NCBI GenBank assembly: GCA_036023115.1
Contig: JAYKKT010000088.1
Location: 3,983,001 to 4,047,000, forward strand
From: Brasenia schreberi
Lineage: Eukaryota > Streptophyta > Magnoliopsida > Nymphaeales > Cabombaceae
DNA length: 64,000 bases
Direction: 5' to 3'
Positions 1 through 11,346 of the stretch are shown here, one piece after another. Numbering within the stretch: the first letter of the stretch is position 1; every line of letters starts with the position of its first letter. The notes below the pieces were generated by a model, which saw nothing but the letters and a program-made list of their open reading frames with translations, was not told the origin of the DNA and did no database searches. The position numbers were made by a program, and so were the translations under genes.

Positions 1-708
1 CTGATTTGGGTTTAGAACGACCCATTGATTTAGATGATTAAATAAATTCTCTTAAGCTAAAAGTTTCAGTATTTGAAATAATTGTTTTTTTCTTCCTCCA
101 GAGCCAAAGGAAGATTGCCTTTTTCTTCCTCCAAAGTGAAAGAAAGCATTTGGAATCATTGTCTTCTTCTTCCTCTTGCTTTTAACCAAAACCAGATAAG
201 GACAAATCAAAGATTACAAGTGGTGGGCAAATCAGTACGATGGTGTATCGGTCCAAACGGTTCATGAGTGGTGAACCGTGCCATCTTGCTGGAGTTCTGC
301 CTTGATCTTGAAGCGGACGGAAAACGAGTAACACAGTGTGTCAGGCTTTCGCCTTCCTTTTGTAGCCAAAGAAAAAAAATGGGCCATCTATATTAAAGAT
401 GAAGCTTGTACATAAATCAAAGCGGAAGAGTATCCTGCTCTCTTCTCCTTCATCTGTGTCACCCTTCACGAGAAAGGGACGTCCAACCAGATTAGCTATA
501 ATTATTAACGTCAACTGCAGGTACCTAAATTTTACCAAACACGCACCTAATTTTCCAATCGTCAATAACACTGCAAGCCTTTCCTTGTATTCGACGTTCC
601 TTAACTTCTCCCTCTCGCTCACACACCATCCTTATCACCTTCGCAACTCGTCGTCAAGCCTTAGGCTACAATACAGATCGGTCCTTCTGCTTACAGATTA
701 AGAAGACG
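1..708. other. 5' flank of the SMR gene, with a SINE-like tail
   Basis: No protein-coding gene is recognised here. Positions about 330-380 carry a TGTGTCAGGCTTTCGCC motif followed by an A-run, which resembles the 3' part of the tRNA-derived SINEs seen at 5870 and 11944. It is probably a truncated copy. The stretch from about 400 to 708 is likely promoter and 5' UTR of the SMR gene that starts at 709. Short open frames on both strands show no family similarity and are treated as chance. Confidence 0.35.
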
Positions 709-981
709 ATGGCCATGGATGAGAATGAGCAAGAATGCCGTGACTCAGACATGTGTCAGACTCCTACTTCGGTCGAACACAAGATACCAGTGTTCGGCAA
801 GTGTCCGCCGGCACCCCGAAAACCAAGGTCCGTGCCTGTGAGGAAGAGAAAGGATCTCTCGGAGATTCAATTGATTGATGCAAGTATGAAAGAGATCCAA
901 AGTTTGCTTCAGCCATTGCAGCTCGATGAGCAGCACAGTGTAGGCCAAAAGCATAAAAGCATGAAACTTCTTCACATATGA
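709..981 (+). CDS. SIAMESE-related (SMR) cyclin-dependent kinase inhibitor
   Basis: This intronless gene encodes 90 residues and starts at an ATG in the context GACGATGGCC. Residues 18-27 read TPTSVEHKIP, the hallmark SMR motif, followed by CPPAPRKPR at 32-40. A basic RKRK cluster at 45-48 and the stretch EIQLIDASMKEIQSLL after it align with the C-terminal RKL/EII/EEI-FF motif of SIM-type proteins. SMR proteins are plant-specific nuclear inhibitors of CDK-cyclin complexes that stop mitosis and promote endoreduplication. The protein is at the short end of the family and lacks the basic Arg-rich tail of SIM itself, so it is closer to the compact SMRs, but I cannot assign a number. An ATTAAA about 90 bp after the stop could serve for polyadenylation. 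Family confidence is high; subfamily is unknown. Confidence 0.88.
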   Translation: MAMDENEQECRDSDMCQTPTSVEHKIPVFGKCPPAPRKPRSVPVRKRKDLSEIQLIDASMKEIQSLLQPLQLDEQHSVGQKHKSMKLLHI

Positions 982-1269
982 TTGAGGAAGATGCTTTTTC
1001 TGTAAATGTTTGTGTAGATGTATCCTTTCTAAGGAAATCGTTGTAAAGCTTTGCTTTCTAAAATGCCAAATTAAATGCTTACATATACGTTTAAGCTTTA
1101 TATAGATTTTTCATATGTTCATGGTGATGGCAGCTTATTCATCTGTCAGATCAGGTGATCTGAGAGCTATCGTGATCTAGCATTAAAATACATGTCATAA
1201 TCATGTCATCCCTGAGACATAAATGATGAGTTTGAGTGGGTACATAACGTATCTCTCACGGCAGATATG

Positions 1270-1490
1270 ACCAGTTTCAAGCCGGCCATGAACACCCGGT
1301 TGGAGCTGAAACCAAACCACAAATTCCCGAGTGGTTCCATAAAATTGTCTCTATTTTTAAATCTCAAAATTTTAATGGTTTTTCTCCGGTTCGGAGTGGT
1401 TTAAGCCTCAAACCAGAACCGGAACTGACCTGGTTCTGGTTCCAGAAAAACCAGATCTGGCTGTTTGAAACCGTCGGTCTCGGTAATGTC
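1270..1490. repeat. GGTTCC/CCGGTT-rich dispersed repeat
   Basis: The segment is dominated by degenerate GGTTCCGG and AACCGGAACC words. It resembles segments at 6145-6460, 16640-17075, 18505-18751 and 21466-21890. Such low-complexity cores are typical of non-autonomous plant DNA transposons. Clear ends were not found for this copy. Confidence 0.45.
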
Positions 1491-1654
1491 TATCTCAAGG
1501 TCACTTGATCCATAGCCAGAATGTAACATGTGCCTAGCTGTGTGTACACCGAAAAAACCAGTTCCACCGAAACCTGGAACGAGAACCGAACCTCCTGAAG
1601 GCCTAGCTGTGTGACTAGTCCATATATTATATATAATATATAAGTAAAGCTCAA

Positions 1655-1800
1655 TTAGGCTGGCGAGCTAAGACGGTATTAGCAAGCCTGAGCTCGACTA
1701 GCTTGTACATCAAGCTCGACTCCAGCTCGAGACAAGACCAAGTCGAGTTTGGGTTATCCTCGAGCCAATTTAAAGTAGCTCGACTCACAAGTCAGTAATC
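1655..1800. repeat. AGCTCGA-rich low-complexity repeat
   Basis: Degenerate GAGCTCGA, CAAGCTCGA and CTCGAC words recur throughout, with a related patch at about 18915-19150. No coding content is visible. It is most likely the core of a decayed non-autonomous element. Confidence 0.4.
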
Positions 1801-1929
1801 AACACGTTTTGCCAAGAACATTTTTTTTTCATACCCTCGGATGCTTGCTAATAGTTGATGATTTTCAAGGGCATAAAAATTAGGGGTGTATAAGGATTGT
1901 ACATGTAATGTTATGCATGTTCATGTAAC

Positions 1930-2455
1930 CACAAGAACCGGTTTAGTTTGGTTATAGATGTCTCATGGTTCGGCTCAGTTCGGTTTTAGTTTGAGAAGAA
2001 AATTTTTGGTGGTTCGGTTCACGGTTCCAGTGTTGGAATCGAACCATGAGAATCAAACCGAATCATTGTATATTATATATTCATATAGATACATATTCAC
2101 ATTTTATATGTATATAAGGTTAAAAAACTTATATAATCTTTATAAGTTTATATATATGAGTTTTATAACCTTATATACATTATACAATGTGAATATATAT
2201 CAAGTTTATATACTTATATGAATTTAAATCTTGACATGTATAGAGTTTTATAACCTCATATACATATACAATGTAGAGCAATGTGGACCATGGATTCAGA
2301 TAATCTCATGACACAATACATTGTATTTAGCAAAATTCTTAAATTAGAACTATGGTTTGGTTTGGTTCTCTAAAAGTTGAGAATCAAAACTAACGGTTTG
2401 GTTGCGAGGTTGAGCCTAGAATCAAACCAAACTGTGAACACCACTAGTTATGCAT
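1930..2455. repeat. AT-rich GGTTCGG repeat, same family as 25500-26370
   Basis: It begins with GGTTTAGTTTGGTT-type words, passes through a TATATA-rich core with GAGTTTTATAACCTTATATAC, and ends with CAAACCAAACTGTGAACACCACTAG. The core and the ATAATCTCATGACACAATACATTG stretch are repeated in both tandem units at 25763-26340. The AGTGGTG/CACCACT-like end suggests a hAT-type non-autonomous element, but the terminal inverted repeats are imperfect. Confidence 0.5.
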
Positions 2456-2491
2456 TATGCAGCTTTCCAACCCTTCTTCCTCTTCATGCAG

Positions 2492-2575
2492 TGGCAGATC
2501 TACATTGAAATCAGGTGGGCCGTTTCATGGGCTATTCGCCCCATCTGAAAATTTTTCTAGATCCACCAACAATTT
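2492..2575. repeat. Short MITE-like element with GTGGCAGATCTA / TAGATCCACC ends
   Basis: The left end GTGGCAGATCTA is the approximate inverted complement of the right end TAGATCCACC. Related sequence with CTAGATCCGCCACTG is at 17290-17455, and a more decayed copy is at about 4720-4930. The size and paired ends suggest a miniature inverted-repeat element. No target duplication was established. Confidence 0.45.
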
Positions 2576-2908
2576 CTTTACGTACGTATTACTTCTTTTA
2601 TTCACTTTACTGCAATAATGCTTAGTTACGAATAAATGCACCAAGAGCATTCGCTTGATCCATTGACACCATGCTTAGCTTGTGTATATCTCTATAGCTT
2701 TAATTTTCTGTATTTAGTTCAGTGTTCATCTCTTTAGCTTTAATTTCCACTTTTTAGTTGTGTCCATGATGCGTATCTATGGCTTGGCAGGTGTGTGTTT
2801 GATTCGTGATGTCAGAACCTTGATAAGTGAATTGTAAGCCTCGACTCACATAAGCTTGTAACTATAATTGTGAGGAACCATTTTTTTCATGTTTGATTTG
2901 CAAGTAGT

Positions 2909-2956
2909 TAGCCGACCCCGTCTAGTATGAGAAAAGGCTTAGTTGTTGTTGTTGTT
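2909..2956 (+). mobile_element. 48-bp 5'-truncated RTE LINE tail with target duplication
   Basis: The segment holds only the last bases of the RTE element seen in full at 13069-16353 (AGCCGACCCCGTCTAGTATG, then GGCTTAGTTG and TTG repeats). It is flanked by the 14-bp direct repeat GATTTGC(A/G)AGTAGT at 2895-2908 and 2957-2970. This structure shows target-primed reverse transcription that stopped after about 48 nt. Confidence 0.8.
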
Positions 2957-2970
2957 GATTTGCGAGTAGT

Positions 2971-3436
2971 ATTGACGTTTTGGTTCTCATTTAAAATGAG
3001 AGTAATATGAGAGAAACCATGATTTCATGTTTGATTCATGAGTGGTACTAATGTTCCAGTTTTCGTATGAGATGGGGTAGTAATGCGAGAGATGAGGTGC
3101 TTAGATTTTCATCTAAATCCCTTGGGTCTAGTTCTCGTCACCCATCGCTCTCATGGTGCCAAAGTTTTTTTTAGTGAAATTGGGCCTATGGAACTAGAAT
3201 CCGGTGATGGTGGTGCGTTTGATACACAACTAAACTTAAAACTATGAGGGTATGGTTGTGTCCTATAATAGTAGTTTCCAACATTGGAGAATGAACTAAA
3301 AACTTTTTTTGGGTACGGTGAACTCCAATCGACTGAAACTCAACTTGAGGTTACCATTAAAATGAAAAAAAAAATCAGACCATTTGTATCATTACTTGGA
3401 TTCCTTGAGAACAAGAATTCATGAGCAGGGGACTAG
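2971..3436. other. Gene-free stretch with a degenerate duplication
   Basis: No gene is seen. The words CATGTTTGATTTGC..AGTAGTATTGACGTT around 2890-2985 recur as CATGTTTGATTCATGAGTGGTACTAATGTT around 3028-3058, a weak tandem duplication into one copy of which the RTE tail at 2909 inserted. Confidence 0.35.
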
Positions 3437-3441
3437 TTACT

Positions 3442-4177
3442 TGTTGGACTTAATGATTAATTAAGTATGATTCAGTAAATTAAGTTTATGTGACATTAAT
3501 TACATTTAGTTCATGTTAAATATTCTCAAATGCTTATTTGATATATCTTTGATTAAGATGAAAGTCAAAAATTGTGAAAGTCACATGTGAGTGAGGGACT
3601 TGTGTATGTGAATATTATTGAGCATTACCATATTGATGGTTGGAAGAATCTCATATCTTATTTCATATAGAGGTAGCTCATGAACCTTAATTTAAAGAGC
3701 TTCAAGAGGATACAAAAGATCACATATGGATGCACACTCTGCATCAGGTTTGGGTTCAAGAATTGTCTTTGTTATTCTTTTTATACAAAGAAAGTTTTGA
3801 TCTAATGGTCAAATGGATCTCTACATGAAAAGACATGAAATGAGATGTGAGACAGACTTGAGAAGGAGCTTGGAGTGGAGCCAAGATCCACTGGCTTTAC
3901 TATAAAATCTCATTTGGTCCCCCTAATCAAACAGTGAACAAAACCTCTCATGCACTCTTTCTCTTCTCAGCTCTTCTTCTGCGTTCTGCTATGTGTAACT
4001 GCCCCTGCTGTCTAACTGACTAGGCACCCGAGGCATGGTCCAAGGTGGCTAGAGTCCAAGAGTTCTCGCTTATGTGATTGAGTTATCTTGAAGAAAGTCA
4101 TTGGTACCCATACGTACCTAATAGCAGGACACTGTTTTCTCCAAGGCAAGTCCATACAAGTGACTCGATCAGGTTCA
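3442..4177 (+). mobile_element. Probable solo LTR (Ty1/copia-like)
   Basis: The segment starts TGTTGGACTTAATG, ends GATCAGGTTCA (canonical TG...CA), and is flanked by the 5-bp direct repeat TTACT at 3437-3441 and 4178-4182. A TATA-like ACTATAAAATCTC lies at about 3898, followed by pyrimidine-rich sequence, as in LTR promoters. The length of 736 bp is reasonable for an LTR, and no internal region or second LTR is near. A TG/CA pair plus a 5-bp duplication can occur by chance, so a genomic copy search would settle it. Confidence 0.55.
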
Positions 4178-4182
4178 TTACT

Positions 4183-5852
4183 TATTTTCATTTTTGCTTT
4201 GATTGTTCAATACACTATTTGCTTATAGATTTCTATAGATCTGTAGCTTTTGTTGATGTTAGCATATTTCTGTTTGTTGCATATTACCTATTTATCCATG
4301 TAGCTCTATACTTTCTTCCAACATTACCTGTTCAAGTGCATTTGTCATTCACTATGGTTTTATCAACAAGTGTCTCTATATTAAGATGTTGAAATCTTAC
4401 ATCAAGTGTCATTTAGCTTCTTGAGAACTATATCTAGCATGTTAATTTATGTAAATTACTTTAATCAACTATAGTACACAAAAAAGGCCACGCAAAGCTG
4501 TTTTTGTGTTTAAGATGATAACTCAAACATCTAAGAAAAGTCTCACCCATGTTTAATTTGGGCTCAACATAGTTTGTCAAAAAAAATTGTTCTTCGTACG
4601 TTAAAACAACTCAATTAGCTAGCTAGAGCATCCTTCACTTCAAATCTTAATGAGAACTTCTCATGTTAATTTTGTTACCATTTTTTGTCTTATACATATA
4701 GGTGACAAGGTCGACTCTAACTGTACACTGTAACAGATCTATATTGAGCCGAGGTGAGGTATATGCTTCTCTTGAAATTTCAAAATCAACTTAAAGCCTA
4801 TAGCCCATGGTTGGATCCATTGGCCAAAATACCTCGTTGGATCCAATAGGCTATAATATATGGTTCACCTTATCCTAAACCATTGGAGGGACTATTCATC
4901 CCACCCTAAAAGAGTATCTACATCCTACCTCTACAACCCTGACTCAACCTAACCTGAATGGAGTGTGGAATACTTGACCCAATTAAGTTTGGGTTCAAAC
5001 ATGGAGATAAGGTTTCAGGATCATAAGAGTCTTATAGGGTCCTCTCAGCGTATATATTCTAAAAGTACCATCATCCAATCATTCTATACAATATCATCCT
5101 TATCACAAGTGAAAATGATATTCTTAATCATTGATCCAACAGTATATATTCTCGAAAGACTTTATTATTCATAATATATATAAATATAATGCTCATGTCT
5201 CATGTGTTCATGCCTCCGTTCGTGGAAAAAGAGAACCCGAACCCATACTTTGCTTGTGGAGGTTGAGGTCGGTGCCCGGTGAAAGTTTACCTGTCTCGGC
5301 TCACCCTAGTGCTACGTATAGTTTTGAGTTGCTGCAAGTTGAAAAGTTTCAAAGTGTTTTTGAACAATTAGGTTGGACAATATTACTAAAGTAAGCAATA
5401 TATATGAAGCGGCGCACTTGATTTCGAGTAAATCAAGATCTGCCACCCGAATGGATCAACAACGGCTAGTAAGACGCCAGAGAGACAATCTTCTGTAAAA
5501 CGGTCGAACATGTGGCGATTTGGTTTCTTTGCGAAACATGCAGGGCATGTGAACTTGTTGACGTAGAGGCCAAGGTATTTGCCTTCCTCTTGTCCGCTTC
5601 TATCTTCCTTCATGGAGGCCTTTTTCTTCTTGGCCAGCATAATCTCATGAAGCAGCTTTCTGTGCTGCAGGAAGACCTTCCACCAGCTAGATTCTACAGT
5701 TTCCAGTGACAAGTTTACACGTTTTGATGATCTATTATTATCGATTCAACACCTTGTTTCCCTTTTTCTTCCTTATGCTTTGCCAAATTTTCAAATTTGA
5801 AAGACCCTTATAGTTCCATAAGACTTTTCTGTAAGCTCAAGGAGCAGTTATC
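4183..5852. other. Gene-free stretch
   Basis: No convincing gene is seen. Positions 4720-4930 hold a decayed copy of the GATCTA...TAGATCC repeat family. At 5390-5712 overlapping open frames exist on both strands; the minus-strand frame is Lys-rich and the plus-strand one hydrophobic. Neither resembles a family I know, and the minus-strand frame lacks a supported ATG near its beginning. Confidence 0.4.
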
Positions 5853-5869
5853 AAAGTTGTAATATATCA

Positions 5870-5993
5870 GCCTCAAGAGCGTTAGCTCAACAACAGGGTA
5901 CTCTAGTGCCGTTGCTGCCGGTAGGGAGTTTGAGTACCAGAGAGTGCATGTGTGGGTGTGTTAGGCTTCGGCCTCCTCTCGTAACCAAGGAAA
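5870..5993 (+). mobile_element. tRNA-derived SINE with perfect 17-bp target duplication
   Basis: A degenerate box A (TTAGCTCAACAAC) and a box B-like GGGAGTTTGAGTACC lie near the 5' end. The 3' part reads TGTGTTAGGCTTCGGCC, then CCTCTCGTAACCAAGG and an A-run. The direct repeat AAAGTTGTAATATATCA occurs at 5853-5869 and 5994-6010. A second copy of the family, with its own duplication, is at 11944-12079. The element has no protein and depends on a LINE for movement. Confidence 0.85.
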
Positions 5994-6144
5994 AAAGTTG
6001 TAATATATCATGCTTAATTCTTACGATGTACATCGATATTTATCATATCAAATGCAATGTACTATATCAAAGATGTAAGGCACAATATATCATATCATAA
6101 TACTATGTTGAGGAATTTTGGAATTTTATTTAGAATTTACTATT

Positions 6145-6460
6145 TATAGAGTTGGCTGGTTCGGGGTAAATTGGGATCCGAGGTTCTAAATCAGTGGTTC
6201 CAATTTCACCAAGAACTCGAACCTGAACTGAACTGGCATCCTCTGGGTTTGGATACAATTTGGTTCCAAGTTTGGCTCCACTTGTGGTTTCATTTGAAAA
6301 TTTTATCAAACAAAAGTGGGACTTTAAACTCGTAAAAGATGATTCCGAGCCGCCCTTGTCAGTTCCGGAACCAAACCACGTGGGTCCCTTGTTCCGGCTC
6401 CAACCAGTTTGGGTCTGGTTCAACCCGTTGAGCCGGTTGCAAATCGGTCTCCTCTAACTA
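6145..6460. repeat. GGTTCCA-rich dispersed repeat
   Basis: Degenerate GGTTCC, GAACC and CCGGTT words dominate, including GTGGTTCCAATTTCACC and GGTTCAACCCGTTGAGCCGG. Open frames of 65-97 residues on both strands are by-products of this composition. It belongs to the same class as 1270-1490 and 16640-17075. Confidence 0.45.
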
Positions 6461-7840
6461 TAGTTATACGTTATCATATGTATCATAAGGTATCATATCA
6501 TTTGGTCATTACCGTATGAGTTGTGTACCAATACAAGAGACAACACTAGGAGTTATTTATTTCTTTGTAAAGCAGTAATCCTTTATTTAATTAGGATGTA
6601 TATAAATTCACCTTCAAAAAGAAGAAAGAATTGGGAAAAAATAAAAAAGAGAGGTAAAGTGCAAACTGTAAACTTCATCATCAGTATCAAACCACTCTTC
6701 TCTCCATTTTCAAAGAAAAGCCTTAAAACTTCCTAAAAATGAAAAGTCTAAGTAACCTTTTCTTAATCATTTTACTAACTCCATTCTCAGTGGCAGACCT
6801 ATTCATGGTGATGTGAGGCAGCCACCTAACACGAAACTTAAGAAAGATACTGACTTTTTTCTTCAGCTAATTAAATGTCACCCACCTGAACTTCGCCTCA
6901 ACTCTATAGACAGAGAGAGAGAACATTTTCATGGTTGATTTTAGTGCTCTTTTATATCTTCCAAGTTCTAAATACTCACTTGCGAAACATATTCATCCAA
7001 TCTCTGCTTGTTTCTTGTGCTCCTTGTTCATAGTCTCAAAACTGCTAAGAAAAACATTCAATGAAATCCTGTTTCAGGACTGATATCTACCAATGCGATA
7101 CTATTTCTAGAATAATATCTACCAACTTATAAGCATTAATCACCCATTTAAACAATAAAATGTCAATTTAATAGATAAATCTATAACCACTAATCACATT
7201 CACACATTGGCAACAATGTGCGGTACGTGTGCTTCTTGTCTGGCATCCATGGACCATGGTTTCACAATTATTTATCCTTCTCATGTACACACTCAACCTA
7301 CTTAGAACACGTAAAGAAATGGAATATCCTTAGGACCAAGTTTCAGGCACTAGAATACAAAAGGCGGCATCGAGATAGAAGAAGAGGAAGCCAGTGCATA
7401 AACAGCAATTCATAGAAGAAGACAACGTGGAATACATATAACAAAAGCAGCAGGAGACTTCTCCATCTCTGACATGTATGCGTGAGATGACATCAAAGCA
7501 ATTCAAATTGTAACGGTTGAACTGATCTTTATCCACATAAAAACCTGGGGAAAGATTTTCACTCTACAATAATCAATGGCAATGTCCAAGAGATGAAATT
7601 GAATATGCAGATAAAAACTATGCGAGCGCAGTAAGTCAAAGCATATTAATATTACAGTGCAACACAAGAGGAATGTGTATAAGAATTGGTGGAGATGAAC
7701 AAACATGGCCATATGGTTAGCACAAAGAACTCAACCTTTGCATGTCAAACGTGTGTCTCCTTAAATTCACAGACCATTCTTGGGTAAGTTGTCACCTCAC
7801 ACATTTGCGTGCAATCTGTGAGCCAGCTCAGCTATGATCC
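6461..7840. other. Gene-free upstream region of CslA
   Basis: Nothing recognisable is encoded. The sequence has little repeat character compared with its neighbours and probably includes the regulatory region of the CslA gene that begins at 8014. Open frames here are short and unlike known proteins. Confidence 0.4.
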
Positions 7841-7841
7841 T

Positions 7842-7860
7842 GGCCAATTCTCTATTTAAT
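7842..7860 (+). promoter_or_regulatory. Candidate CCAAT and TATA-like elements of CslA
   Basis: GGCCAATTC at about 7841 is followed by CTATTTAATC at about 7852, roughly 160 bp before the start codon. A short upstream open frame begins at the ATG at 7890, out of frame with the main start, and ends near 7946. The assignment rests only on position and consensus. Confidence 0.3.
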
Positions 7861-8013
7861 CAAAAACTTTTCATACATTAGATCTCTCGATGTCAGTGGC
7901 AGGAAGATTTGAAAGAAAGAATAGAAGAGGAAGAAGAATGCCATGATTTTCATGAGCTTTCATTAGAGAAATTATCAATTTCCTTTCCCCGACTAGGCAT
8001 TGGGAGGATCAAT

Positions 8014-11000
8014 ATGGGTAGGCTGTTTCCAGCCACTACGTTGTTGCCATATGGCCAAGGCGATGCTGTGGAGAATTTTCGACTGGTATGGAGAGAAATT
8101 CGAGCGCCAGTTATTGTTCCAATGCTAAAAGCTGCAGTATGGATTTGCGGAATCATGTCCACAATGCTGTTTGTTGAGAGGGTCTACATGGCTGTAGTGA
8201 TTGTTTGTGTAAAAATGATGGGTAGGAAGAGGTACACCAAGTATAGATTGGATGCTGTAAAAGAGGATTTAGAAATGAACGGATGCTATCCTCTGGTTCT
8301 TGTTCAGATACCTATGTTTAATGAGAAAGAGGTAAAATGTACTTTAACCTTCACAGAGTTGCTGTTATTGACATGATGACAAATATCATTATGTTGAATT
8401 ATTCTCAGGTGTACCGGCTGTCAATCGGAGCTGCATGCGGACTCTCATGGCCACCTGACAAAATTATAATTCAAGTTTTAGATGACTCAACTGACAAAAT
8501 AACTAGGGTATGATTCCAATTCTCATTCAGTCCAGACAAAATCATGGTGAAGGCTATACAACATAAGGAAATTAATCATAGTTCACAAAGGGCATGGACT
8601 AAGCAATGACAGAAACCCACCTATATTGAACATGAGAGAAACCAACAAATAAATGTACAAACTGAATGAACTTAATCAATAGTAAGCAGTTTATTAGGTG
8701 AAATGCTCTCTTTAAGCTTGACAGTTTTCCTGAACAAGTAGTTGCTTAAGGTTTTCATATCATCATGGCTTCATTCTTACTGTTTGTTCTACAACTAGAT
8801 TTTTGTATGGCAATGGTAACAGCGTTTCGCTAACAGGAGTTGGTGGAGATGGAATGCTTGAAATGGATGAGCAAAGGTGTGAATATCAAATACGAAACAA
8901 GAAACAACAGGAATGGTTACAAGGCAGGAGCAATGAGGGATGGATTAAAGAAAAGTTATGTAAAAGATTGCGAGTTTGTAGCGATATTTGACGCAGATTT
9001 CCAGCCGGAGCCTGATTTTCTTTCAAGGACAATTCCTTTCCTTCTTGGCAACCCCGAACTGGCGTTGGTTCAGGCAAGGTGGACATTTGGTAAGCCAGTT
9101 ATGGTAGCTGATAGAACTATGAATCCGTGAGTGGAAGTGTTGTGAACTAATATAGCTTTTCTTCTGGCTTGATATTTTTATTGAAGCAGAAGCTGGTTTG
9201 TCTCTTGTTTCTGCATCATGTTGCATCTCTTGGAGGCACTTCACCTAGATAGTTTACACAATAAACACCAGCATCCCTGATAAAGTTAGTCATATTGTTC
9301 ATATGAATGCAGTGAACTCAGATGAATGCTTAATGACACGCCTCCAGGAGATGTCCCTCGACTACCACTTCAGTGTAGAACAGGAAGTTGGTTCTTCAAC
9401 ATACTCCTTTTTTGGTTTCAATGGTAAGGGAATCAAATACTCATCATGCACAACTCCTCACAATTTTCTTTTTACTTTTTAACTGTCATAATGCAGAGAA
9501 CGAGAATTTGCAGGGACAGCTGGAGTCTGGAGAATTCGAGCCCTAACAGACGCTGGCGGATGGAAAGAAAGGACAACTGTGGAAGATATGGACTTAGCAG
9601 TAAGAGCTAGTCTCAAGGGCTGGAAGTTTGTTTTTGTGGGAGATCTCTTTGTGAGTTTGTCCTCCAACTTCTGCTTTTCTCTTCAAAGATTGTTTTTCTT
9701 ATTATTTGGATAATCAATAATTGAGAAAACGATCGCAGGTTAAGAATGAACTTCCCAGCACATTTAAAGCATATAGATATCAACAACACAGATGGTCCTG
9801 TGGGCCGGCCAATCTCTTCAGTAAAATGATGAAGGAGATCATACTGTGTGAGGTACTTATCTGACATGCTGTGTATTTATAGCAATAGCATCTAGGCTTC
9901 TGAAATATTTTAATCGGATAGATCAAGTATAATACAAGTCAAACAAATGTTTATGACACCCTTGACCTATTTCAAAGCAACCATGTGGTTGCACCTAGAG
10001 AGTTATACAAGTGGTGTGGTTCTTCTTCAGCTCAGAATACACAGGACAGAACCTGAATAAAATGATGGTGACGGTCCAGGACAATATGTTTCCCTTTGAA
10101 CTTGCAAATGGCATTTCTGTGGGCTACCACGCAAACATAAAATGCAGAGTCTGGCTTCAGTAGTATCAGAGTTAGATTCAGTCTGATGACTTCAATATTA
10201 AGTCCTCATTGTTTCTTCCACGGCGTAATTTCCTGTCACATGAACTTCAATAGTTTAGACCAATGTTCAAATACAAATGCTGTCATATTAGTTTTGAACC
10301 TACCCAACTACTCAAGCAGCTCTTGATTGCAGATCAACTTTATCCAGTTATCTTTACTTCTTCAGCTTAAGCGAAATCCTTGTATCCTGTAACTTCATAC
10401 ATCGATCAAGTTAAATCAAGGTCTGCAAAACCGAAATTCTTGAATCATGATTTCAGAGACAGAAAGATTGGTCATCCAACAAGGGAAACTGTAAAGCTTA
10501 AGGTAGTGATCATACAATAATGCAGCAAAGTAATAGAACAATGATTCTATGGAACAGTATAAGCATATAAAGGAGATTTAGAATGAAAATTACCGTGTTT
10601 CTCATGTTTTTTCATTTGGAAAATGCAGAGGGTGAACATGTTGAAGAAATTTCATATCTTATATGCATTCTTCTTCGTAAGGAAGATTGTGGCACATCTA
10701 GTAACTTTCCTTTTCTACTGCATCATCATCCCGCTGTGCGTGCTGGTTCCTGAAATACATCTTCCCAAGTTTGTTGCAATTTACATTCCTTCAACGATCA
10801 CCATTCTAAATGCCATATGCACACCAAGGTATGCACAGCTTCTCTTACCAAACTTCATTGGGATAATAACTATTGTTTTCCAAGAAAATGGTATAACTCT
10901 GCTTTTTGGCTTTCGCTAACAGATCGCTTCATCTGGTTGTATTTTGGATACTTTTTGAAAATGTAATGTCACTGCATCGAACAAAGGCAGTCATCATTGG

Positions 11001-11266
11001 CCTGACAGAGGCAGATCGAGTGAACGAGTGGGTGGTCACAGAAAAGCTTGGAAACACAACAAAGCAGAAAACTATCATCAAGACAAAGAAGAAGCGAAGA
11101 TCAGCAGTTGGAGAAAGGTATCATTAGTTCTGCAACAGCTCGTCTAGGCACAGTATTACTGAAAGAGGTACTAGGCCAGCATGTATGGCACTGTAGCTTG
11201 TTAGCACCCTGCCTTTGTTGGGTTTCACCAAAGTATGCTTCAATATGATTATGAACCACAAAGATT

Positions 11267-11346
<80 letters not shown>

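Noticed and set aside
5386..5712. 108-codon Lys-rich minus-strand frame
   Set aside because: There is no ATG at its beginning, no known domain, and an equally long hydrophobic frame on the other strand.
7909..8013. 35-codon upstream extension of CslA exon 1
   Set aside because: It begins at TTG, not ATG, and CslA proteins begin near the MGRLFPATT equivalent, so the ATG at 8014 was chosen.
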